Shown here: positions 1 through 6,448 of the stretch, in pieces
Numbering within the stretch: the first letter of the stretch is position 1
How the letters are laid out: each line of letters starts with the position of its first letter
DNA from: DATJSJ01 sp035504175
GTDB taxonomy: Bacteria; Pseudomonadota; Alphaproteobacteria; Acetobacterales; Acetobacteraceae
Reading direction: 5' to 3'
NCBI GenBank assembly: GCA_035504175.1
Contig: DATJSJ010000149.1
Span: forward strand, 1-11,557
DNA length: 11,557 bases
Translations under genes and position numbers: made by a program
The notes under the pieces: model-generated
Seen by the model: the letters and a program-made list of their open reading frames with translations, nothing else
The model's database searches: none
Told to the model about the DNA's origin: nothing

Positions 1-1
1 C

Positions 2-274
2 GCCAAGATCAAGTACCGCCCGGTGGTCTTCGAGCTGATGCCGCCGGAGTTCACTCTGTTGCAATTGCAGCGGACGGTGGAAGCGCTGGCCGGTCGGCTG
101 CTGCACAAGCAGAATTTCCGGCGGCTGATGGAACAGCAGGCATTGGTGGAAGAGACCGGGGGCGAGGCGCGCGAGACCGGCGGCCGTCCGGCCAAGCTGT
201 TCCGCTTTCGCCGCGAGGTGCTGGCCGAGCGGGCGGCCGCCGGGACCAAACTGCCACTCGCGCGCGCAGTGTGA
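2..274 (+). CDS. Nudix-type protein, C-terminal winged-helix part (partial, 5' end outside window)
   Basis: An open frame runs in from the left edge and stops with TGA at 272-274, so only the last 90 residues are visible. The fragment reads KYRPVVFELMP, then TLLQLQRTVEALAG, KQNFRR and ETGGRPAKLFRFR. This matches my recollection of the winged-helix domain that follows the Nudix domain in NrtR-like proteins; in that family the ETGGRPAxLYRF segment forms the wing. NrtR proteins bind ADP-ribose and often repress NAD salvage genes. The Nudix box lies upstream of the window, so I cannot say whether the protein is a hydrolase, a regulator or both. No NAD synthesis gene is visible next to it. The GTG at position 23 is an internal codon, not a plausible start, because conserved sequence continues upstream of it. 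Confidence 0.75.
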   Translation, partial: AKIKYRPVVFELMPPEFTLLQLQRTVEALAGRLLHKQNFRRLMEQQALVEETGGEARETGGRPAKLFRFRREVLAERAAAGTKLPLARAV

Positions 275-285
275 GCACGCGCGAT

Positions 286-313
286 TTGACACCACCCCGC
301 GGCCCGCTATAAC
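286..313 (+). promoter_or_regulatory. Sigma70-type promoter for the rplU operon
   Basis: A perfect -35 box TTGACA (286-291) is followed after 16 nt by TATAAC (308-313), a five-of-six match to the -10 consensus. It is the best promoter-like pair I found in the window. It lies between the stop of the upstream gene (274) and rplU (375). Transcription would start near 320, giving a leader of about 55 nt. Confidence 0.75.
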
Positions 314-335
314 CGCCCGCTCCCGGCCCGGCGCC

Positions 336-351
336 CGCGCCAGCCGGCGCG
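336..351 (+). other. GC-rich hairpin in the rplU leader
   Basis: CGCGCC (336-341) and GGCGCG (346-351) form a 6-bp stem around an AGCC tetraloop, in the presumed 5' leader of the rplU transcript. No U-tract follows, so it is not an intrinsic terminator. It might affect mRNA stability or ribosome loading, but short GC stems are common in DNA of this composition. Confidence 0.3.
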
Positions 352-374
352 ACCCGTTGGCAGGATTGAGACCG

Positions 375-1007
375 ATGTTCGCAGTGATCCGCACCGGCGG
401 AAAGCAATACCGGGTGACACCGAATGCCGTGCTGAAGGTGGAAAAGCTTCCGGCCGAGCCGGGCGCGACGATCACGTTCACCGACGTGCTGGCAGTGGGT
501 GACGCTTCCGGCGTGACGCTGGGCGCGCCGGTGGTTGCCGGCGCCTCGGTGACCGCGACGGTGCTCGCGCAGGATCGGCTGGGCAAGGTCATCATCCTGA
601 AGAAACGCCGGCGACAGAACAGCCGGCGCAAGAACGGGCACCGCCAGCATGTTACCGTGCTGCGGATCTCTGACATCAACGGCCTCGGCGAGACAGCAGC
701 AGCCCCGACGGGTGAGACCGCCGCCGAGCCGGCGCCGGCGGGAGAAGCGAGCGACGAATCCGGCAGCGCTCTGGCGGGCGAGGTCAGCGCGGAAGCGGCA
801 GCAGCCCCGACGGGTGAGACCGCCGCCGAATCGGCGCCGGCCCCTGCGGGCGAAACGAGCGACGAATCCGGCAGCGCTCTGGCGGGCGAGGTCAGCGCGG
901 AAGCGACAGCACCCCCGGCGAGCGAGGTTGCCGCCGAACCTGCGCCCACCCCGGCGGGCGAGACCGCCGACGAGTCGGGCAGCGCCCCAATCGAAGGAGC
1001 AGAGTGA
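375..1007 (+). CDS. rplU: 50S ribosomal protein L21 with long acidic C-terminal extension
   Basis: L21 is a primary 23S rRNA-binding protein of the large subunit. Residues 1-103 are a complete L21: MFAVIRTGGKQYRV at the start, a basic KKRRRQNSRRKNGHRQ segment at about 76-91, and the HVTVLRISDI ending. That is about the full length of a usual L21 (about 103 residues). The remaining half (about 104-210) is a tail made almost only of Ala, Glu, Pro, Gly, Thr, Ser and Asp, with no Lys or Arg. It includes a repeated block containing ESGSALAGEVSAEA. The ATG at 375 is chosen because it gives the canonical L21 N-terminus; a TTG at 357 would only add six unconserved residues. rpmA follows after 1 nt. 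Extended L21 proteins are known in alphaproteobacteria, but this tail is long and clearly repeat-built. Confidence 0.95.
   Translation: MFAVIRTGGKQYRVTPNAVLKVEKLPAEPGATITFTDVLAVGDASGVTLGAPVVAGASVTATVLAQDRLGKVIILKKRRRQNSRRKNGHRQHVTVLRISDINGLGETAAAPTGETAAEPAPAGEASDESGSALAGEVSAEAAAAPTGETAAESAPAPAGETSDESGSALAGEVSAEATAPPASEVAAEPAPTPAGETADESGSAPIEGAE
697..905 (+). repeat. Imperfect tandem repeat encoding the L21 tail
   Basis: Two DNA segments recur exactly within rplU. The 31-bp segment 697-727 equals 799-829 (offset 102 bp). The 50-bp segment 748-797 equals 856-905 (offset 108 bp). Both offsets are multiples of three, so the unit of about 34-36 codons duplicated in frame; the 6-bp difference is a small in-frame indel between copies. 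A third, decayed copy of the Ser-Asp/Glu-Ser-Gly-Ser part lies at about 952-990. The exact DNA identity points to recent duplication or gene-conversion upkeep. Confidence 0.9.
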
Positions 1008-1008
1008 C

Positions 1009-1281
1009 ATGGCACACAAGAAGGCCGGCGGCTCGTCCCGTAATGGGCGCGACACCGAAGGTCGCCGGCTAGGTATCAAGAAATTCGGCGGCGAAGCGGT
1101 GGTGGCCGGCAACATCATCCTTCGCCAGCGCGGCACCAAGTGGAAGCCGGGCCAGAACGTGGGCCTCGGCCGCGACCATACAATTTTTGCCCTGATTGAT
1201 GGCCAGGTAGAATATGCACGCAAGGCCGAGGGGCGGGTGCACGTCTCGGTGCGACCGTTCCCGGCCCCTGCTGCGGAGTAG
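1009..1281 (+). CDS. rpmA: 50S ribosomal protein L27
   Basis: The 90-residue product is full length for L27, the large-subunit protein whose N-terminal arm reaches the peptidyl-transferase centre. It begins MAHKKAGGSSRNGRD and continues with GRRLGIKKFGGE, RQRGTKWKPGQNVG and GRDHTIFAL, all hallmark L27 segments. The N-terminus is the mature Ala-His-Lys-Lys form, without the cleaved leader found in Firmicutes. A strong Shine-Dalgarno AAGGAG (994-999) lies inside the end of rplU, 9 nt before the ATG. Spacing to the rplU stop is 1 nt, so the two ribosomal proteins are co-transcribed and probably translationally coupled. Confidence 0.98.
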   Translation: MAHKKAGGSSRNGRDTEGRRLGIKKFGGEAVVAGNIILRQRGTKWKPGQNVGLGRDHTIFALIDGQVEYARKAEGRVHVSVRPFPAPAAE

Positions 1282-1284
1282 AAT

Positions 1285-1407
1285 CCGACGCCTCGCGCTC
1301 CCTGCGCGAGAGGCCGCCACGTAGAGCGGGAGGGGGGCGGCGAGTGGCACCTTCACCCGGTTCGCTTCGCGAACCGATCTCTCCCGCAGAGCGGGATGAG
1401 GTGTCGG
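1285..1407. repeat. REP/MITE-like palindromic element between rpmA and obgE
   Basis: The 133-bp gap is almost filled by a structured element. Its ends are inverted repeats: CCGACGCCTC (1285-1294) against GAGGTGTCGG (1398-1407), 9 of 10 matching. The similarity continues inward imperfectly. Three hairpins lie within it. One is CTCGCGC/GCGCGAG (1292-1298 with 1304-1310). The second is an 8-bp stem with a TTC loop, CGGTTCGC/GCGAACCG (1358-1376). The third is TCCCGC/GCGGGA (1382-1387 with 1391-1396). None has a U-tract, so it is not a simple terminator. Its right end lies 7 nt before the obgE ATG and includes GAGG (1398-1401), the only Shine-Dalgarno-like bases for obgE. Confidence 0.65.
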
Positions 1408-1414
1408 TCAAGCC

Positions 1415-2425
1415 ATGAAATTCCTTGACCAAGCCAAGATCTACCTCCGCTCCGGTGATGGCGGGGATGGGGTCGTCGCGTTCCGTCGCGAGAAATTCCT
1501 AGAGTTTGGCGGGCCGGACGGCGGTGACGGGGGCAAGGGCGGCGATATCGTCTTCGAGGCTGTACCAAACCTGAACACGCTGATCGACTTCCGGTACACG
1601 CAGCATTTTCGCGCCAAAAAGGGCGGCAACGGCGCAGGATCGGATCGGACTGGCGCGGGGGCGCCCGACGTGGTGATCCGGGTGCCCGTCGGTACTCAGA
1701 TCCTGGACGATGATCGCACGAGCCTGCTCGCCGACCTGGATCGGGCCGGCCAGCGGCTGACCGTGCTGCGCGGCGGCGATGGGGGGTTCGGCAATGCGCA
1801 CTACAAGTCCTCGACCAATCGCGCGCCGCGGCGGGCCGACAAGGGTTGGCCGGGGCAGGAGCGCTGGGTCTGGCTGCGGCTCAAGCTGATTGCCGATGCA
1901 GGGCTGGTGGGGCTGCCCAATGCGGGGAAATCGACATTCCTTGCCGCCGCCTCGGCGGCGCGGCCGAAGATTGCAGACTATCCGTTCACCACGCTGCACC
2001 CGCAACTTGGCGTCGTTCGACTGTCGGCCACCGAGGAGTTCGTGCTCGCCGACATCCCCGGCCTGATCGAGGGCGCGCACGAAGGCGCCGGGCTCGGTGA
2101 CCGGTTCCTGGGCCATGTCGAGCGTTGCGCGGTGCTGCTGCACCTGATCGACGGCGCAGCAGGCGACGTGGTGCGGGCGTGGCGGTCCGTGCGGGCCGAG
2201 TTGGCGGAATACGGGGCCGGGCTTGCCGACAAGCCGGAGCTGATCGGGCTGAACAAGTGCGATGCCATGACGCCTCGCGAGATATCCGCGCGCCGGGGGG
2301 CACTGGAGCGCGCATCCGGCCGGCGCCCACTGGTGTTGTCGGGTGTTACTGGCCACGGCGTGCCCGAGGTGCTGCGCGGTTTGCAGAGCATGATCGCCGC
2401 GGCGCGCCAAGAGAGGGCGGCGTGA
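1415..2425 (+). CDS. obgE: Obg/CgtA GTPase (ribosome assembly)
   Basis: Obg is an essential GTPase that joins late 50S assembly and links it to growth and ppGpp signalling. The glycine-rich N-terminal Obg fold occupies about residues 1-157, with FLDQAKIYLRSGDGGDG and GGPDGGDGGKGGD. The G domain follows: P-loop GLPNAGKS (166-173), the Obg switch segment YPFTT, DIPG (213-216), NKCD (280-283) and SGV (309-311). At 336 residues it has only a short tail and no C-terminal OCT domain like that of Bacillus Obg, which is usual in Gram-negative bacteria. The ATG at 1415 gives the conserved MKFLDQA start. The Shine-Dalgarno is weak (GAGG, 13 nt away). The TGA stop overlaps the proB GTG start. Confidence 0.97.
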   Translation: MKFLDQAKIYLRSGDGGDGVVAFRREKFLEFGGPDGGDGGKGGDIVFEAVPNLNTLIDFRYTQHFRAKKGGNGAGSDRTGAGAPDVVIRVPVGTQILDDDRTSLLADLDRAGQRLTVLRGGDGGFGNAHYKSSTNRAPRRADKGWPGQERWVWLRLKLIADAGLVGLPNAGKSTFLAAASAARPKIADYPFTTLHPQLGVVRLSATEEFVLADIPGLIEGAHEGAGLGDRFLGHVERCAVLLHLIDGAAGDVVRAWRSVRAELAEYGAGLADKPELIGLNKCDAMTPREISARRGALERASGRRPLVLSGVTGHGVPEVLRGLQSMIAAARQERAA

Positions 2426-3543
2426 CGGCACTACCTCGGCTTGCCGCGGCGCACCGCCTGGTCGTGAAGATCGGCAGCGCGCTGGCCGTGGATGCGGAGG
2501 AGGCGGCGCCGCGCGATAGTTGGCTCGCCGGGGTGGCGGCCGATATCGCGGTGTTGCGGGCCAGGGGCGTCGATGTGACCGTGGTGTCATCGGGTGCCAT
2601 CGCGCTCGCCCGCCATGCGCTGGGGCTCAGTCGGAAGCGGCTACGGTTGGAAGAGCAGCAGGCGGCGGCCGCGGTGGGGCAGATCAGGCTGGCGCAGGCG
2701 TGGAGTGCCGCGCTGTCTGCGCAGGGCCTGACCGCCGCGCAGCTTCTGCTGACGTTGGACGATACCGAGGACCGGCGCCGTTACCTGAATGCGCGGGCCA
2801 CATTGAACACGCTGCTGGGTCTGGGCTGCGTCCCGGTGATCAATGAGAACGACACGGTGGCGACGGTCGAGATCCGATTCGGCGACAACGACCGGCTGGC
2901 GGCGCGGGTGGCCGAGATGATCGAGGCCGATCAACTTGTTCTGCTGTCGGATATCGATGGGCTCTACACCGCCGATCCGCGGCGCGATCCGGCGGCGGAG
3001 CATGTTCCGGTGGTCGCGGCGATGACGCCCGAGATCGAGTCGATGGGCGGGGAGCCGCCGGCGGGGTATTCGTCCGGCGGGATGCGGACGAAGCTGGCGG
3101 CGGCGCGGATCGCGACCCAGGCCGGTTGCGCGATGGCGATTGCGTATGGCGATGTCGCGCGCCCGCTGAGCGTGCTGGAACAAGGCGCGCGCTGCACTTG
3201 GTTCCTGGCGGCGCCGGAGGGCCGGTCGGCGCGCAAGCGCTGGATTGCCGGGGCGCTGGTTCCGCTGGGCGCGTTCGTGGTCGATGCCGGCGCCGCCCGC
3301 GCCCTGGCGGCGGGGCGGTCGTTGCTACCGGCGGGGGTGCGGTCGGTGGAGGGCACGTTTCAGCGCGGCGACCCGGTGGTGGTGCGCGGACCCGACGGGG
3401 CGGCGCTGGCGCGTGGGCTGTCGGCCTATGGCAGCGATGATGCAGCCCGCATCGCCGGCCACCGGTCCGATGAGATTGAAACTATTCTGGGTTGGCGCCG
3501 CCGCGACGAACTGATCCACCGCGACGATTTGGTGCTGTTGTAA
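2422..3543 (+). CDS. proB: Glutamate 5-kinase
   Basis: ProB phosphorylates glutamate to glutamyl-5-phosphate, the first and feedback-controlled step of proline synthesis. The kinase domain shows VVKIGSAL near residue 14, VVSSGAIALAR, INEND (140-144), FGDNDRLAA, SDIDGLYTADP (176-186) and SSGGMRTKL. A C-terminal PUA domain from about residue 283 shows SLLPAGV, GLSAYGSDD and ELIHRDDLVLL. The 373 residues match a full-length two-domain ProB. I choose the GTG at 2422: it overlaps the obgE stop in a GTGA junction, has GAGAGG 5 nt upstream, and places the kinase motif where it belongs. The frame stays open upstream, but only as an obgE shadow. proA is not adjacent; a convergent operon follows. Confidence 0.95.
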   Translation: MTALPRLAAAHRLVVKIGSALAVDAEEAAPRDSWLAGVAADIAVLRARGVDVTVVSSGAIALARHALGLSRKRLRLEEQQAAAAVGQIRLAQAWSAALSAQGLTAAQLLLTLDDTEDRRRYLNARATLNTLLGLGCVPVINENDTVATVEIRFGDNDRLAARVAEMIEADQLVLLSDIDGLYTADPRRDPAAEHVPVVAAMTPEIESMGGEPPAGYSSGGMRTKLAAARIATQAGCAMAIAYGDVARPLSVLEQGARCTWFLAAPEGRSARKRWIAGALVPLGAFVVDAGAARALAAGRSLLPAGVRSVEGTFQRGDPVVVRGPDGAALARGLSAYGSDDAARIAGHRSDEIETILGWRRRDELIHRDDLVLL

Positions 3544-3561
3544 CTCCCACCCCTCTTGCGG

Positions 3562-3603
3562 GAGCGGGCAGGGCTCAGGCGGCCGGTCGAGCTGGGCCCG
3601 CTC
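3562..3603. terminator. Candidate bidirectional terminator between proB and cinA
   Basis: The 68-bp gap between the convergent genes holds two 15-nt arms, 3562-3576 and 3589-3603, complementary at 12 of 15 positions. An outer 8-bp stem, GAGCGGGC/GCCCGCTC, is perfect. There is a 3-nt internal mismatch and a loop of about 12 nt. A smaller CTCCC/GGGAG pair (3544-3548 with 3560-3564) overlaps its left arm. There is no U-tract on either strand, so the terminator role is inferred from position and stem alone. Confidence 0.45.
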
Positions 3604-3611
3604 AACTCATA

Positions 3612-4880
3612 TCAGACTTTCTCGAAATCGATCCGCTCCGCCACCGGCAGCCCGAGCAGGAACCGGCGTAGGCAATCGAGCGCCAGCTCGACCGCGCCGA
3701 GCCGCACCCATTCGCGTCCGCCGAGAATTCGCGAGCGGCGGAATGCAGTTCGGGCGGCGGTGGCGATCGCCAGGTAGATCGTGCCTCCGAAGTCGATGCG
3801 GTCGGCACCGTCGTCCAGCTCGATCAGCACCACGAGGGCGTGCGTTGCATCAGCCTGTCTGCGTGCTGCGTCGGCAGTCGCTTCCGCGATCTCCTGGTTC
3901 AGCTCGCCGGCCGCGCCGTGATCCAAACCGACCGCGGCCGGGAGCGTCGCCAGATCGCGCACCACCGTATCGCGGCGGAACACGCCTTCGGCCTTCGGCA
4001 AATGTGCGAGACGGACGGCGATCTGTCCCGCAGTGAAGGTTTCCACCAGCGCGAGCGAGGCTTCCACCCGGATCAGCTCGGCCAGTACAACGCCTTCCAG
4101 CGTCTGATCGTCCTCGGCGAGGATGAAATTGCCGAGGCGCTTGCGGACTTCCGCCTCGACCGGCGCCAGCTTCCGCCGTGCGTCCTCGGGATCGACCCCG
4201 CGGACTGTGAGCTTGGTCTCGATCTGCGGGTAATGCGCGCGGAAGCCGAGCTTGACACTGCCATCGGGCGCCAACGCATCGACGCCGGTCAGCAACGCAT
4301 CGACATGCGATTCACCCAATCCATACGAATGGAACCGCTTCAGGGTAATCGTTGTCGGCGCCCCGCTTCGCGCCAGCAGGCGGGGAATGATCTGCTCCTC
4401 CAGCATCCGCCGCAGCTCGCGCGGCACACCCGGGGTGAAGAAGAAGCGTGCGCCGCCGATATCCATCGCGAAGCCGCAGGCGGTGCCGACCGGGTTGTCG
4501 AGTATCTCCGAGCCGACTGGCAGCATCGCCTGCTTGCGATTGTTCGGCGACATCACGCGGCTGCGGCGGGCGAAGAACTGCTCCATGCGGGCGAGCCAGT
4601 CCTCGTTCAGCACCAGCTCTACCCCGGCCGCCTGCGCGGCTACTTCCTGCGACAGGTCATCGACCGTGGGACCGAGACCGCCATTGACGATCACTGCATC
4701 GGCCCGGCCGGCAGCGAGCTGGAACGCCTCCAGCAAGCGTGCGCGATCGTCGCCCACCGTGGTGCCCCAGATCACCGACAGCCCGGCATCCCCGAGCTTC
4801 TGGCTCATATAACTGAAGTTGGTGTTGACGATTTCGCCGGTCAGGACTTCGTCGCCGGTACAGATGATTTCGATGCGCAT
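3612..4880 (-). CDS. cinA: CinA-family protein: MoaB-like domain plus degenerate PncC-like domain
   Basis: Residues 1 to about 170 are a clear CinA N-terminal MoaB-like (COG1058) domain: IICTGDEVLTGEIVNTN, VNGGLGPTVDD (65-75), NNRKQAMLP, NPVGTACGF and FTPGVPRELRRM. A linker domain follows to about 255. In known CinA proteins the N-terminal domain is an ADP-ribose pyrophosphatase and the C-terminal PncC domain deamidates nicotinamide mononucleotide. Here the C-terminal domain (about 260-422) is degenerate. The usual ESCTGG reads ETFTAG (280-285), so the catalytic Ser is Thr281. The region of the conserved Asn-Lys segment reads VVRDLATLPAAVG, and the TGIAGP motif is not recognisable. The 422-residue length is normal, so this is loss of motifs, not truncation. 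The start is 3 nt after the upstream SDR stop, with no clear Shine-Dalgarno, which suggests coupled translation. Confidence 0.88.
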   Translation of the reverse strand: MRIEIICTGDEVLTGEIVNTNFSYMSQKLGDAGLSVIWGTTVGDDRARLLEAFQLAAGRADAVIVNGGLGPTVDDLSQEVAAQAAGVELVLNEDWLARMEQFFARRSRVMSPNNRKQAMLPVGSEILDNPVGTACGFAMDIGGARFFFTPGVPRELRRMLEEQIIPRLLARSGAPTTITLKRFHSYGLGESHVDALLTGVDALAPDGSVKLGFRAHYPQIETKLTVRGVDPEDARRKLAPVEAEVRKRLGNFILAEDDQTLEGVVLAELIRVEASLALVETFTAGQIAVRLAHLPKAEGVFRRDTVVRDLATLPAAVGLDHGAAGELNQEIAEATADAARRQADATHALVVLIELDDGADRIDFGGTIYLAIATAARTAFRRSRILGGREWVRLGAVELALDCLRRFLLGLPVAERIDFEKV

Positions 4881-4883
4881 CGA

Positions 4884-5630
4884 TCAGTAAGCCAGAAAGC
4901 CGCCATCGACCGGCAGCGTCACGCCGGTGATGTAGTGCGCCAGATCGGAGGCAAGGAACACCGCCGGGCCGGCAATGTCGGCAGGCTCGCCGATGCGGCC
5001 GAGCGGGATTCGGTTCTGGAAGTTGCGCATGTAATCAGGGTTCTGCCGGGCCGCCGCATTGAGCGGCGTGGCGATCATGCCGGGCCCGATCGCGTTCACT
5101 CGCACGCCCAGCGGCGACAGCTCGATCGCCAGCGCCTTGGTCAGCGCGCGCACGCCGCCCTTGGACGTTGTGTACGCCGCCGAATTCGGCAACGCGACGA
5201 ATGACTGCACCGAGCCGATATTGATGACCGCGCCTTTGGTCTCGATAAGCTGCGACAGGAATGCGGTGGTCATGTTGTACGGTCCGTCCAGGTTTACCGC
5301 CATCGTCGCGTCCCAGTCGGCTCGCGTGCTGGCGTCGCCGACCTTGCCGCGACGGATGATGCCGGCATTGTTGACCAGCACCGAGATCGCGCCGACATCC
5401 CGGCGGATCGCTGCCGCCAGTGCGTCGCACGAGTCGCGGTCGGTCACGTTCAACGTATAGGCGGCCGCGTCGCCGCCGAGTGCGCCGGCGACGCGTTCGG
5501 CCGCCGCACCGTTCACGTCGGCAACCAACACGCGCGCCCCAGCCGCAGCCATGCCGTGCGCGATGCCCTCGCCGATGCCGGACCCGCCGCCGGTGACCAG
5601 CGCGATCCTGCCATCCAGCAATCCCTCCAT
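4884..5630 (-). CDS. SDR-family NAD(P)-dependent oxidoreductase (first copy)
   Basis: This is a classical short-chain dehydrogenase of 248 residues: cofactor loop TGGGSGIG (13-20), NNAG (87-90), catalytic Asn113, Ser140, Tyr153 and Lys157, and the C-terminal PVDGGFLAY. An Asp at position 38, after the second strand (VLVADVN), favours NAD over NADP; this is a family rule, not a measurement. The substrate cannot be read from sequence. The fold resembles gluconate 5-dehydrogenase or 3-oxoacyl-ACP-reductase-like enzymes, and I would not call it FabG because a better fabG lies in the fab cluster. It starts 5 nt after the stop of the second SDR and ends 3 nt before cinA, so it is the middle gene of a three-gene operon. 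Confidence 0.9.
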   Translation of the reverse strand: MEGLLDGRIALVTGGGSGIGEGIAHGMAAAGARVLVADVNGAAAERVAGALGGDAAAYTLNVTDRDSCDALAAAIRRDVGAISVLVNNAGIIRRGKVGDASTRADWDATMAVNLDGPYNMTTAFLSQLIETKGAVINIGSVQSFVALPNSAAYTTSKGGVRALTKALAIELSPLGVRVNAIGPGMIATPLNAAARQNPDYMRNFQNRIPLGRIGEPADIAGPAVFLASDLAHYITGVTLPVDGGFLAY

Positions 5631-5635
5631 TGCGG

Positions 5636-6436
5636 CTACCGCGCCATCACCGTGGTAAAGGCGCCGGGCGTTGCCGTGCGCCCACCATCCACGGCGTACT
5701 GGGCGCCGGTGATATTGGAGGCCAGGTCGGAACAGAGGAACATCACCACGTTGGCGATTTCCTCGGGGGTGCCGTAACGGCCGAGCGGGATGGCCGATTG
5801 GTAGCGCTCGCCGACGGCAGCGGGATCGTCCGGATTTACCATCGAATGCAACGAATGAATCATGCGCGTATCGATCGGACCGGGGCAGACGGCATTCACG
5901 CGGACGCCGGCGCGCGCGACCTCTCCCGCCGCGACTTTCGTCAGTCCGATCACTGCGTGTTTGGATGCGACATAGGCCGGCATGCCGGGCGATCCCATCA
6001 GTCCGGCCGTCGATGCGGTGTTGACGATCGCGCCGCGCTTCTGTCGCAGCATCACCGGCAGCACATGACGCAGGCCGAGGAACACGCCCTTTACGTTCAC
6101 GCCCATGACGGCGTCGAACGTGTCTTCGTCGTATTCTGCGGTGGGGGCTAGCTTGCCCTCGATGCCGGCGTTGTTGTGGAAGCAGTCGATCGTGCCGTAC
6201 GCGTCCAGCGCGGCCTTCACATAGGCCTGCACGTCGGCTGATCGGGTCACGTCGGCGGCAATGAAGATCGCCTGGCCGCCCTGCTGGCGGATGATGCCGG
6301 CGGTGCTCTCGCCGCCGTCCTCGTCACGATCGACCACGACGACCTTGGCGCCGTTGCTGGCGAAGCGGACCGACGTGGCGCGCCCAATGCCGTTGCCGCC
6401 ACCGGTGATCAGCGCGACCTTGCCCTTGAAATCCAT
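5636..6436 (-). CDS. SDR-family NAD(P)-dependent oxidoreductase (second copy)
   Basis: This classical SDR of 266 residues has TGGGNGIG (11-18), NNAG (88-91), Asn114, Ser142, Tyr155 and Lys159, and the AVDGG segment near 248-252 followed by a 14-residue tail. Asp36 (VVVVDRD) points to NAD. A segment MIHSLHSMVNPDDPAAVGERYQ (about 192-213) forms a longer substrate lid than in the neighbouring SDR. The two SDRs share only family-level similarity, so they are not a recent duplication. It is the first gene of the SDR-SDR-cinA operon and has the best ribosome binding site on the minus strand. Substrate unknown; successive oxidation and reduction steps on one compound are possible but unproven. Confidence 0.9.
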   Translation of the reverse strand: MDFKGKVALITGGGNGIGRATSVRFASNGAKVVVVDRDEDGGESTAGIIRQQGGQAIFIAADVTRSADVQAYVKAALDAYGTIDCFHNNAGIEGKLAPTAEYDEDTFDAVMGVNVKGVFLGLRHVLPVMLRQKRGAIVNTASTAGLMGSPGMPAYVASKHAVIGLTKVAAGEVARAGVRVNAVCPGPIDTRMIHSLHSMVNPDDPAAVGERYQSAIPLGRYGTPEEIANVVMFLCSDLASNITGAQYAVDGGRTATPGAFTTVMAR

Positions 6437-6439
6437 CGT

Positions 6440-6448
6440 CTCCTCCTT
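6440..6448 (-). promoter_or_regulatory. Strong ribosome binding site of the SDR-SDR-cinA operon
   Basis: On the minus strand AAGGAGGAG lies just upstream of the ATG at 6436. Its AGGAGG core (6442-6447) is 5 nt from the start codon. This decides the start of the operon's first gene and suggests efficient translation, in contrast to the weak sites of cinA and fabG. Confidence 0.85.

Noticed and set aside
357..374. TTG start for rplU adding six residues
   Set aside because: The ATG at 375 gives the canonical L21 N-terminus; the added residues are not conserved.
697..905. CRISPR-like array
   Set aside because: The repeats are in frame inside rplU, unevenly built and without unique spacers of constant length; they encode the protein tail.
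51..1223. A 390-residue open frame on the minus strand opposite rplU and rpmA
   Set aside because: It is antisense to two certain ribosomal-protein genes. Its Arg/Ala/Gly-rich repeats are only the reverse reading of the L21 tail repeats, and high GC keeps such frames open.
1358..1376. Intrinsic terminator after rpmA
   Set aside because: The hairpin is stable but has no U-tract, and it is part of a larger palindromic element in a gap that obgE transcription most likely crosses.
3840..5204. A 454-residue open frame on the plus strand across cinA and the first SDR
   Set aside because: It runs across two well-supported minus-strand genes and has no recognisable domain; a GC-driven shadow.
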